Origin: Gammaproteobacteria bacterium
GTDB lineage: Bacteria > Pseudomonadota > Gammaproteobacteria > Arenicellales > JAOTYS01
Reading direction: 5' to 3'
Assembly: GCA_029861795.1 (NCBI GenBank)
Contig: JAOTYS010000322.1
Coordinates: 1 to 5,619 of the forward strand
Length of the DNA: 5,619 nucleotides
The position numbers and the translations under genes are program-made. This document shows positions 1 through 5,552 of the stretch, in pieces. Each line of letters starts with the position of its first letter. The first letter of the stretch is position 1. A model generated the notes under the pieces. That model had not been told where the DNA came from. It saw only the letters and a list, made by a program, of their open reading frames with translations, and did no database searches.

Positions 1-369
1 GTAAAGAGCATCCATATCACCGTCGCGATTTTATCCCTGTGTGGGTTTGTCCTTCGGAGCTATTGGAGATTGACGGGTTCCGCGATGCTGGCCCGCAAGT
101 GGGTGCGGATCGTTCCGCATGCAGTAGATACAGTATTGTTGCTGAGTGGCTTAACGATGATTTTTCGTATGGGAATCTCACCTTCTGCCCATGGGTGGCT
201 CCTGGCCAAGCTTGCTGCTGTGATCATGTACATCGTGCTTGGGTTATTTGCCCTTAGATGGGCTAAGACGCTATCAGGGCAGGCGATATCATCTATCCTG
301 GCCGTCGTTGTTTTTGCCTATATCGTATCTGTGGCGGTATTACATACGGCCGCCCCATTTGAGTTCTAG
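1..369 (+). CDS. SirB2 family integral membrane protein (5' end cut by window)
   Basis: The frame is open from base 1 to a TAG at 367-369, giving 122 visible residues. It begins VKSIHITVAILSL, which matches the first helix of SirB2 proteins (usual pattern K-x-x-H-hydrophobic), so probably fewer than ten residues are missing to the left. Four hydrophobic segments are visible, around residues 5-18, 39-54, 66-84 and 94-114, typical of this small four-helix inner-membrane family of about 125-130 residues. A TTG at 70 and an ATG at 85 are in frame, but starting there would delete the first helix, so they are not the true start. The name comes from a Salmonella locus affecting invasion-gene expression; the biochemical function is unknown. 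It converges on the trpD2-like gene. Family assignment is by recall of the sequence pattern. Confidence 0.85.
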   Translation, partial: VKSIHITVAILSLCGFVLRSYWRLTGSAMLARKWVRIVPHAVDTVLLLSGLTMIFRMGISPSAHGWLLAKLAAVIMYIVLGLFALRWAKTLSGQAISSILAVVVFAYIVSVAVLHTAAPFEF

Positions 370-388
370 CACCAGTTCCTGAGTTCAT

Positions 389-402
389 TTGATCCAAATC
401 AA
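389..402 (+). promoter_or_regulatory. Perfect FNR/Anr box (TTGAT-CCAA-ATCAA) with class II promoter geometry
   Basis: The sequence is an exact match to the FNR/Anr consensus TTGAT-N4-ATCAA. On the + strand a -10-like hexamer GATGAT (426-431, four of six matches to TATAAT) has its centre 33 bp from the box centre, close to the spacing of class II FNR-activated promoters (box centred near -41.5). The predicted start is near 437. No comparable -10 is visible in the other direction. The box lies between two convergent genes, so no obvious target gene follows. The transcript would run antisense into the trpD2-like gene. The motif match is seen directly; binding and promoter activity are inferred. 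Confidence 0.7.
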
Positions 403-458
403 TGCGCATTCAGCTCCTTAACAAGGATGATGAGTCACGATAACACGAGGCGAATCTT

Positions 459-1583
459 CTATTGTTGAAGACGTCTCAACGCATCACCTGAATCGATTGC
501 CTGCTGAGCGAATAGGGCGCCGGCTTCCAGGCTGTCGTATCTATTTAGGTGACACAGGCATAATGCCGCGCCGTATATTAAGCTATCTCGTGTAGGTCCT
601 GGCTCACCCCGAAGTGCCGCCACTCCTAGCATGGCAGCTTTGTCGGCCATTGCGTCGACGTAATCTTGTGGGTAGCGGACCTGTGTTTGCATTTCATCAG
701 ACAGTTGCGCCGGTAGGGGAACGGCTCGATAGGCTGACTCGATACCGAGTTCTGTAGGTGCCAGCCGCCACTCGATTGGCTTATCGTCCTCCAGGTATCG
801 CAGCGCTTTGGAGGGTTGTTGTAATGAAGGAATGACACCGCCTTCAACTCCTCGCACTATCAGCGCCGATTCGAATCCTGCGACGCGTGAGAGCATTCCA
901 TAGACTGTCGGATAAGCACGATGCACATACCCGGTTATAAGATGCGTGCTGCGGCGACCACGAAGTGGAGCAATCATCACTTCCGCTGTTGTAAGACATG
1001 ACCTTTTAACAATTAGATTGCGTAATGTCCTTAGATTATCGAGCTTGGGAGAGTAGCGATATTGGTCGACATAAGCCCATCCTATGGACGGATCTGCGAC
1101 TCTTTGGGCGGCTTCTTCCAATGGTAGATCCACATCGACACCGGCAGCTGTTAAGATCTTGTGGTGGGTTACACCAAATTTCGGGCCCACGGACTCTACA
1201 CCGTAGCTAACCGTGGCTAGCTTGCAGGAGGCGAGCACTGGCGCTAGGAATGGCGATGCAGGCAAACATCGTGTAAAACCGCTGTGGGGGTCTCCTATGG
1301 CGAGAACTTCGTCTACTGCGGCTTGTGCGGTGCTGCTACTATCTAGTAAAGCCTGAAGAACACCTTTATTCTCATCCTCCGTCTCTCGCTTCATCCTTAG
1401 TGCGATCAAATAAATACCCGCTTGTACCGGATCAACTTGTTCATCGAGAATTAGCTGGGCACCACGTCTAGCCTCCTCACACGATAGATTCTTGCTTAAC
1501 TCAGGACCCGTCGCAACACGCTCTATGATCTCCCGCATAAAGAGTTGGGGGTTGCCAATCTGGGGGAGTAGTGTGGTGGGCAT
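459..1583 (-). CDS. TrpD2/YbiB-type anthranilate phosphoribosyltransferase-like protein
   Basis: The 374-residue product has the layout of the TrpD fold: a small helical N-terminal domain (about residues 13-80, with MREIIERVATGPELS and an EEA motif) and a glycosyltransferase-3 domain (about 92-365). Recognisable blocks are GVESVGPKFGVTHHKIL (128-144), WAYVDQ (169-174), TGYVHRAYP (217-225) and LIVRGVEGGVIPSL (241-254). The PRPP-binding GTGGDG motif of true TrpD is replaced around 97-107 by GDPHSGFTRCL, and the KHGNR motif by YGVES. Anthranilate transfer is therefore unlikely, and the substrate is unknown. E. coli YbiB (TrpD2) is a nucleic-acid-binding relative; whether this protein behaves the same is not shown. 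The gene is divergent from cysG with 72 bp between starts. The start at 1583 lacks a strong ribosome binding site, but the next ATG (residue 16) would cut into the first helix. Confidence 0.75.
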   Translation of the reverse strand: MPTTLLPQIGNPQLFMREIIERVATGPELSKNLSCEEARRGAQLILDEQVDPVQAGIYLIALRMKRETEDENKGVLQALLDSSSTAQAAVDEVLAIGDPHSGFTRCLPASPFLAPVLASCKLATVSYGVESVGPKFGVTHHKILTAAGVDVDLPLEEAAQRVADPSIGWAYVDQYRYSPKLDNLRTLRNLIVKRSCLTTAEVMIAPLRGRRSTHLITGYVHRAYPTVYGMLSRVAGFESALIVRGVEGGVIPSLQQPSKALRYLEDDKPIEWRLAPTELGIESAYRAVPLPAQLSDEMQTQVRYPQDYVDAMADKAAMLGVAALRGEPGPTRDSLIYGAALCLCHLNRYDSLEAGALFAQQAIDSGDALRRLQQ

Positions 1584-1655
1584 GAGTGTGCTCGAATCAG
1601 AAATTACAAGCTCGTAAGATTACATTATCACTGCCTGAGACCAATATCACACCCA

Positions 1656-2663
1656 ATGAATTATCTGCCAATTTTTGTCAATGTATATCATCGACCCTGT
1701 ATCGTGTTCGGCGGAGGTGCCGTCGCAACCCGCAAAGTGCAACTGCTATTACGAGCGGATGCAAGTGTGACCGTCATTTCACCGGATCTATGTCCGGAGT
1801 TAGAAGCAAAAGTGCGAGATAGGCTTATTACCCATATACCTGAGAGATTTTCGGAGTCTATCATCGCTGATTGTGACATTGTCATCGCCGCAACCGATGA
1901 CGCCGACACCAACAGACGTATCTCAAACTATGCGCGTCGCCAACACATTCCAGTAAATGTTGTCGATCAACCTGAGCTATGCAGTTTCATCATGCCGTCG
2001 ATCCTAGATAGAAATCCAGTCTTGTTGGCTGTTTCTAGTGGTGGTGCCGCCCCTGTGCTTGCTCGACTATTGCGGGCCCGTCTTGAGGCGCTGATACCTG
2101 CGGGGTATGGGAGATTGGCTAAGCTTGTCGAAGAATTTCGAGGAGAAGTCAAGGCGCGGTTCAAGACCTCAGGCGAGCGCCGCAGATTTTGGGAGCATGT
2201 GCTGCAAGGTCCTATACAAGATTTGGCTGTTAGTGGAAATGACCAAGCCGCCCGCCATAAACTGGCAGAGGCCATCGCGCAAACTCCGGACTCAGATTTT
2301 CAGAAAGGGGAGATCTATATAGTGGACGCCGGTCCAGGAGATCCGGATCTGTTGACCTTCCGAGGATTACGACTCATGCAGCAGGCTGAGGTGATTTTAT
2401 ATGACCGGCGGATCCCTGGAAGGATCCTCGATCTTGTGCGTAGAGATGCAGAGCGTATCTACATCGGCGAGCAGCAAACAGAATACGCGATGTCAGAGGA
2501 AGAAGTGAATCAACTGTTAATCCAACACGCAGGCAAAGGTAAGCGCGTATTGCGTCTATTTTGCGGCGATAGCCTCATGTTCGACCAAGCTGCAGGAGAA
2601 CTAGAAACGCTTAAGCATGAGGGCATAACGTTGCAAGTAGTGCCTGGCGTGGCCAAGGTCTGA
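1656..2663 (+). CDS. cysG: Siroheme synthase CysG, methyltransferase half truncated and degenerate
   Basis: Residues 1-210 form the precorrin-2 dehydrogenase/sirohydrochlorin ferrochelatase half and align position by position with E. coli CysG: start NYLPIF, NAD-binding GGGAVA (19-24), catalytic Asp104 in NVVD, Ser128 in AVSSGG, and GERRRFWE (173-180). This half should oxidise precorrin-2 to sirohydrochlorin and insert iron to give siroheme, the cofactor of sulfite and nitrite reductases. From residue 218 a uroporphyrinogen-III C-methyltransferase (SUMT) domain begins (AGPGDPDLLT at 225-234, YDR at 249-251, RRDAERIYIG) but stops at residue 335, where full CysG has about 460. Lost are the second lobe and the catalytic Met of that domain. 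The normally near-invariant GGDPFIFGRGG is CGDSLMFDQAA here. The first half is probably functional; the second is almost certainly not a methyltransferase, so a separate SUMT gene would be needed. There is no clear Shine-Dalgarno; the start is set by family alignment. Convergent with ybaK, 3 bp apart. Confidence 0.88.
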   Translation: MNYLPIFVNVYHRPCIVFGGGAVATRKVQLLLRADASVTVISPDLCPELEAKVRDRLITHIPERFSESIIADCDIVIAATDDADTNRRISNYARRQHIPVNVVDQPELCSFIMPSILDRNPVLLAVSSGGAAPVLARLLRARLEALIPAGYGRLAKLVEEFRGEVKARFKTSGERRRFWEHVLQGPIQDLAVSGNDQAARHKLAEAIAQTPDSDFQKGEIYIVDAGPGDPDLLTFRGLRLMQQAEVILYDRRIPGRILDLVRRDAERIYIGEQQTEYAMSEEEVNQLLIQHAGKGKRVLRLFCGDSLMFDQAAGELETLKHEGITLQVVPGVAKV

Positions 2664-2666
2664 GCG

Positions 2667-3140
2667 TCACCCGGGGTCGCTAGGTGAGAGTTTCACGATA
2701 GCAGGGGAGACCAGTTCGGCATAGTCTTTGTAGGAAAGCCGAATTAACTCTGTGTGTGAACCCGCGTTAAATGCGATCTCCTCATCCTCCATTAGTCGTG
2801 GCGAGGCAAATACCTCCATGTCATAGAGATTACCGAACGGCGGCATTGCGCCTACTTCACATTCCGGAAACATGTCCTGGAATTGTTTTTCAGTCGCCAG
2901 CTCGACGCTTTTTGCGCCGGTCGCTTGTTTCAGTAGATCTAGGTCTACACGATAAGAGGCGGGTACCACTGCCATCGCCATTTTTTCGTCTATCTTAACC
3001 ATCACCGTTTTTGCCAATTCCTTGCCTCGAATATGGGCGGACTCTGCGGTGCGCTGAGCGGTGTAGGCTGTGGGGTGGGGGACGCTTTCATAATGAATAT
3101 GATGACTGTCCAGAAATTCCTTCAATCTTTGCGTTGGCAT
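2667..3140 (-). CDS. YbaK/EbsC-family aminoacyl-tRNA deacylase
   Basis: The 157-residue product matches the usual size of the YbaK/ProX editing family, which hydrolyses mischarged aminoacyl-tRNAs (for example Cys-tRNAPro) in the cytoplasm. Visible family features are the N-terminal HPTAYTAQ (22-29), GKELAKTV with the conserved lysine at about residue 44, EVGAMPPFG (95-103), and the C-terminal block GSHTELIRLSYKDY (127-140). The exact substrate cannot be told from sequence; YbaK, ProX and related subgroups share these motifs. The start is supported by a GGAGGG ribosome binding site 7 bases upstream. The gene is divergent from the Host_attach gene and shares a gap containing an FNR-like box. 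It ends 3 bp from the stop of the truncated cysG. Confidence 0.87.
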   Translation of the reverse strand: MPTQRLKEFLDSHHIHYESVPHPTAYTAQRTAESAHIRGKELAKTVMVKIDEKMAMAVVPASYRVDLDLLKQATGAKSVELATEKQFQDMFPECEVGAMPPFGNLYDMEVFASPRLMEDEEIAFNAGSHTELIRLSYKDYAELVSPAIVKLSPSDPG

Positions 3141-3147
3141 GTGATTG

Positions 3148-3153
3148 CCCTCC
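3148..3153 (-). promoter_or_regulatory. Ribosome binding site of the YbaK-family gene
   Basis: Read on the minus strand this is GGAGGG, seven bases before the ATG whose complement ends at 3140. It is the strongest Shine-Dalgarno in the window and fixes the start of the deacylase. Confidence 0.8.
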
Positions 3154-3206
3154 AGTTACATGCATCGGAATGCTTGTATTATTCGCCAAGATGTGCGCCG
3201 AGATCG

Positions 3207-3220
3207 TTGATCTGGGTCAA
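3207..3220. promoter_or_regulatory. FNR/Anr-like box (TTGAT-CTGG-GTCAA) between divergent genes
   Basis: Nine of ten conserved positions match TTGAT-N4-ATCAA, and the variant GTCAA half-site is common in Anr-type boxes of Pseudomonas. To the right, TGTAAC (3242-3247, four of six to TATAAT) is centred 31 bp from the box, predicting a start near 3255 for the Host_attach gene. To the left, on the minus strand, AATAAT (3178-3183, five of six) is centred 33 bp away, predicting a start near 3172 for the deacylase gene. One site could therefore serve both genes. The motif is seen; regulation is inferred. Confidence 0.65.
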
Positions 3221-3276
3221 GAATCGCCTTGCCTGGTTATGTGTAACTAAACACCTGGTCACAGAGAGTTTTGATG

Positions 3277-3282
3277 AAGAGG
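3277..3282 (+). promoter_or_regulatory. Ribosome binding site deciding the Host_attach start
   Basis: AAGAGG lies six bases before the ATG at 3289 and supports that start over the in-frame TTG at 3271 and ATG at 3274. AGAGAG at 3262-3267 could serve the ATG at 3274 as a weaker alternative. Confidence 0.55.
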
Positions 3283-3288
3283 TATCCA

Positions 3289-3726
3289 ATGACCGCATGG
3301 ATTCTGGTAGCTAATAGCAGTAGAGCGCGATTATTCTCGGCCGTATCACCAACTGGCCCAATTCAGGAGGTCGAAGGATTTGCTCATCCGGAGGCCCGAG
3401 TGCATGAGCAAGAGCTGACTTCCGACCTTCCAGGACGAACTTTCGATAGTGCGGGTCAGGGGCGACATGCCATGGAGGTGAAGGTTGGACCCAAAGAACA
3501 GGAACAGATCAATTTTGCCGGGCAATTGGGGAAATATCTGGAGCAAGGTCGAGTGGGCCATAGTTATGACCATCTTTTTTTGGTAGTTACACCAGCGTTT
3601 CTCGGCCTGATTCGACAAAAGTTAACCCGTGAAACTGCCTCATTGGCGGACTCACAGATTGACAAGGACCTCACGCTTCATACAGCAGAAGAGATTCGTA
3701 ACCATCTGCCGGAGAGATTATGGTAG
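3289..3726 (+). CDS. Host attachment family protein (Host_attach, baeRF-like)
   Basis: The product is 145 residues from the ATG at 3289, chosen because family members begin M-x-x-W-[IV]-L-V-A-x-S-S-R-A-R and because AAGAGG precedes it. Starting at 3271 or 3274 would add only 5-6 residues. Visible features are TAWILVANSSRARLF at the N-terminus, LPGRTFDSAGQGRHAME near the middle, the DHLFLVVTPAFLGLIR strand-helix, and HLPERLW at the C-terminus. The length fits the family. It was named after an Agrobacterium protein linked to plant-cell attachment and is distantly related to the archaeal/eukaryotic release-factor eRF1 fold. In most bacteria the function is unproven and the name should not be taken literally. 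No signal peptide or membrane helix is seen, so it is probably cytoplasmic. The FNR-like box upstream suggests induction at low oxygen, as for many stress proteins. Confidence 0.82.
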   Translation: MTAWILVANSSRARLFSAVSPTGPIQEVEGFAHPEARVHEQELTSDLPGRTFDSAGQGRHAMEVKVGPKEQEQINFAGQLGKYLEQGRVGHSYDHLFLVVTPAFLGLIRQKLTRETASLADSQIDKDLTLHTAEEIRNHLPERLW

Positions 3727-3926
3727 AACAACAAGGCGTGGCTGGATGCGGCGTTAACATCATGAAGTATCGCAGCAGAGCTCGGCCGTAGTCCCACAAT
3801 CGTCCCGTTCCACCGGTCCCGGTCCCATCTGTAGATCGCATCACCGGTGACTCATCTGAGAGTGGGAGTCTACCCAGTTCTACTGTATACGCGGAAGTTC
3901 GCCGGTCGAAAAAGGGGGCTGGCAAA
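3727..3926. other. Intergenic stretch without a convincing gene
   Basis: No ORF here has a recognisable protein family or a ribosome binding site. A minus-strand open frame (3671-3940) overlaps the 3' end of the Host_attach gene and resembles nothing I know. On the + strand, 3766-3831 reads SIAAELGRSPTIV in a short open frame, reminiscent of the helix-turn-helix of IS30-type transposases but far too short to call. A perfect 10-bp palindrome TCACCGGTGA lies at 3841-3850. Confidence 0.5.
3841..3850. repeat. 10-bp perfect palindrome TCACCGGTGA
   Basis: The sequence equals its own reverse complement and lies alone in noncoding DNA, 77 bp before the third FNR-like box. It could be an operator half-pair or chance; no second copy was seen in the window. 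Confidence 0.35.
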
Positions 3927-3940
3927 TTGACCTCTATCAA
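3927..3940 (+). promoter_or_regulatory. FNR/Anr-like box (TTGAC-CTCT-ATCAA) before the MoaD/ThiS-like gene
   Basis: Nine of ten conserved positions match TTGAT-N4-ATCAA. ATTAAT (3962-3967, four of six to TATAAT) is centred 31 bp downstream, giving class II geometry and a predicted start near 3974, about 25 bases before the ATG at 3999. No fitting -10 is visible on the other side. The motif is seen; function is inferred from position and from its similarity to the two other boxes. Confidence 0.6.
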
Positions 3941-3998
3941 GGACGAGCGCTCGAACAGATGATTAATTTGCTATCCCTATGGGAAGCATGGGTGTGAA

Positions 3999-4322
3999 AT
4001 GAACGATTATCTGCTGGGCCACAATGCGTCAGACATATCGGTTAGTGTCGAGGTACGGTTGTTCAATAGCATGACGCGTTTCGCTAGGTCCGGTAATACA
4101 CATTTGAACATTGATATGCCTGCGGGCAGTGACATTGCGTCCCTCGTTAATCGTCTCGGGATTCCGATTGATCAAATTTTTCTGGTGTTTGTTAACGGTA
4201 AAGACATCACACCAACGTTGCACAATGGCATACGGTCTACTTATGTCCTCGACCAAGACGATGTCATTGCGATTTCAGGACCAGTTCCCTATAGCTGGGG
4301 ATATGGCGCCCCAATCGTCTAG
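3999..4322 (+). CDS. MoaD/ThiS-like beta-grasp protein without C-terminal Gly-Gly
   Basis: The product is 107 residues. After a 17-residue N-terminal extension it has the ubiquitin-like beta-grasp pattern of MoaD/ThiS: first strand VEVRLFNSMTRFA (18-30), a helix with DIASLVNRLGI, the IFLVFVNGKDI strand, and YVLDQDDVIAISGPVP near the end, where MoaD has D-G-D-x-V-x-x-x-P-P-V. True MoaD and ThiS end in Gly-Gly, which is adenylated and converted to a thiocarboxylate. This protein ends PYSWGYGAPIV instead, so sulfur carriage by the usual chemistry looks impossible unless the tail is processed. Weak ribosome binding sequences (GGGAAG at 3981-3986, GGGTG at 3990-3994) precede the start; no other ATG gives a better fit. 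An FNR-like box lies upstream. Fold assignment is fairly confident; function is unknown. Confidence 0.72.
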   Translation: MNDYLLGHNASDISVSVEVRLFNSMTRFARSGNTHLNIDMPAGSDIASLVNRLGIPIDQIFLVFVNGKDITPTLHNGIRSTYVLDQDDVIAISGPVPYSWGYGAPIV

Positions 4323-4380
4323 ATCGAGGTGGTGACTGCCGCAAAACAATGCATTATTTTTAGTACTTTCATAGTGAGTT

Positions 4381-4385
4381 AGGAG
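4381..4385 (+). promoter_or_regulatory. Ribosome binding site of the bactofilin-like gene
   Basis: AGGAG lies six bases before the ATG at 4392, a good Shine-Dalgarno that supports this start and the signal peptide that follows it. Confidence 0.75.
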
Positions 4386-4391
4386 TGCACC

Positions 4392-5552
4392 ATGATTCGG
4401 GCCAAATATCACCTGATGTTAGTCTCTGGGTTGCTATTGATACTGTGGTGCTTGCAGACAATGGCTCAGCAAACCGGTTCCATTGTGACCAAATATGACT
4501 CGGTCGCGGAAGATCTGTATTTAGCTGGAGGCACGGTACAGTTGCTCACTGACGTTAGTGGGGACGCGGTCATTGCTGGAGGTAGCGTCACTGTGGCGAA
4601 GCGAGTGGGCAGTGATTTGCTAGTGGCCGGTGGTGCGGTCACCATTTCAGGTGATGTTGGTGACGATGTGCGTGCGGCAGGCGGTACACTGACAGTCGCG
4701 GGAAATGTAGGTGGTGATATGGTGGCCGCCGCTGGGTCGGTCACCTTGGGACCGGATGCTACGGTCTCTGGCCGAGCCTGGTTGTCTGGCGGGAGCGTGC
4801 ACGTGGCAGGTCATATTACTAATGAGCTACGTGTTGCAGCCGGCACAGTGGTGCTAACCGGTCAAGTCGACGGCGACGTGCGTTTGTTGGCAGAGTCTAT
4901 CGAAATGACACCCACAGCAGTGATAACAGGCGATTTGACGTACAGCAGTCCTAATGAATTAGTAGCCGCGCAAGGTGCAAGGATCGATGGTGTAATAAAC
5001 CGGGAAGAAAGTGATATGTTTCCATCCGGTCATGATTGGGGAGGAAGGATAGTTTCGGCGATTGTTTTTTGCTTGAGCCTGGCTGTGTCAGCTATGGTGG
5101 TGTCGTTGCTGTTTCCTGATTTTTCCCGTTCGTCCATCCTGCTCATTGAACATCAGCCCTTGACCTCTTTGGGGATTGGACTGTTAGTGCTAGTGGTAAC
5201 GCCGATTGCGATAGTCGTATTCTGTGCCTCGGTCTTGGGAATTCCGCTCGGTATGGCGTTATTGGCATTATATCTCGTGGTGTTGCTCGCTGGATTTCTG
5301 GTTGCCTTAACATATGTAGGGCGAATTGGCTTTAAGCTCATTGGTAAGGAGTCAAAGCAGTCGAGGGGGTCGATGAGTTTGTCGATTTTGGCGGCGGCAG
5401 GTTTGGTTCTGGTGGTGAGCGTTATTCCAGTTCTCGGGACGTTAGCTTTGTTCGGAATGTTATTGCTGGGTGTCGGCGCCCTCGCTGCTTATTCCTATCG
5501 GTGTTACACACGACTAAAAGCTGAGAATGTGCCCGCACCCTCGGTGGGGTAG
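4392..5552 (+). CDS. Exported bactofilin-like repeat protein with C-terminal membrane domain
   Basis: The product is 386 residues. Residues 1-25 form a signal peptide with a likely signal peptidase I site after TMA; no lipobox is present. Residues about 41-200 hold roughly nine tandem repeats of 17-20 residues of the type D-x-x-x-A-G-G-x-V-x-V-x-G-x-V, the repeat of bactofilins (polymer-forming cytoskeletal proteins), expected to wind into a right-handed beta-helix. Residues about 219-241, 257-281, 283-310 and 329-368 are hydrophobic and form four or five membrane helices; R-G-x-x-L-like loops and a basic segment (RIGFKLIGKESKQSR) lie between. Classical bactofilins are cytoplasmic and lack both a signal peptide and these helices. 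Here the helix would sit in the periplasm anchored to the inner membrane. Possible roles are envelope scaffolding or stress sensing; none is shown. It follows the MoaD-like gene by 69 bp. Confidence 0.78.
   Translation: MIRAKYHLMLVSGLLLILWCLQTMAQQTGSIVTKYDSVAEDLYLAGGTVQLLTDVSGDAVIAGGSVTVAKRVGSDLLVAGGAVTISGDVGDDVRAAGGTLTVAGNVGGDMVAAAGSVTLGPDATVSGRAWLSGGSVHVAGHITNELRVAAGTVVLTGQVDGDVRLLAESIEMTPTAVITGDLTYSSPNELVAAQGARIDGVINREESDMFPSGHDWGGRIVSAIVFCLSLAVSAMVVSLLFPDFSRSSILLIEHQPLTSLGIGLLVLVVTPIAIVVFCASVLGIPLGMALLALYLVVLLAGFLVALTYVGRIGFKLIGKESKQSRGSMSLSILAAAGLVLVVSVIPVLGTLALFGMLLLGVGALAAYSYRCYTRLKAENVPAPSVG
4512..4991 (+). repeat. Tandem bactofilin-type repeats encoded within the exported protein
   Basis: About nine protein repeats of 17-20 residues (51-60 bp) occupy residues 41-200, with units such as DAVIAGGSVTVAKRVGS, DLLVAGGAVTISGDVGD and DVRAAGGTLTVAGNVGG. 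The first four or five are regular; the last two are eroded (DVRLLAESIEMTPTAV, DLTYSSPNELVAAQGA). DNA identity between units is low, so this is an old protein repeat rather than a recent DNA duplication. Confidence 0.8.

Noticed and set aside
464..480. Hairpin GTTGA ... TCAAC near the FNR promoter
   Set aside because: It has a five base-pair stem inside the trpD2-like coding end and no T-run, so it is neither a terminator nor clear evidence of a structured RNA.
1584..1655. Divergent promoter region between the trpD2-like gene and cysG
   Set aside because: A-T rich with possible -10-like TAAGAT (1615-1620), but no matching -35 and no FNR-type box, so no promoter was called.
2664..2690. Possible bidirectional terminator between cysG and the YbaK gene (TCACC ... 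GGTGA)
   Set aside because: The stem is only five base pairs with an 11-base loop, overlaps the YbaK-family coding end and has no T-run on either side.
3163..3172. CATCGGAATG, repeated at 5582-5591
   Set aside because: A single 10-base direct repeat 2.4 kb apart with unrelated flanks is expected by chance.
3671..3940. Minus-strand open frame of 89 codons
   Set aside because: It overlaps the Host_attach gene, includes the FNR-like box at its start, has no ribosome binding site and resembles no known family.
4352..4357. CATTAT as a -10 for the bactofilin-like gene
   Set aside because: No -35 hexamer lies at 16-18 bp; the best candidate is only 13-14 bp away.
4466..4744. Minus-strand open frame of 92 codons opposite the bactofilin repeats
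   Set aside because: Its Pro/Ala/Thr-rich periodic sequence is the mirror of the glycine/valine repeat codons on the true coding strand.
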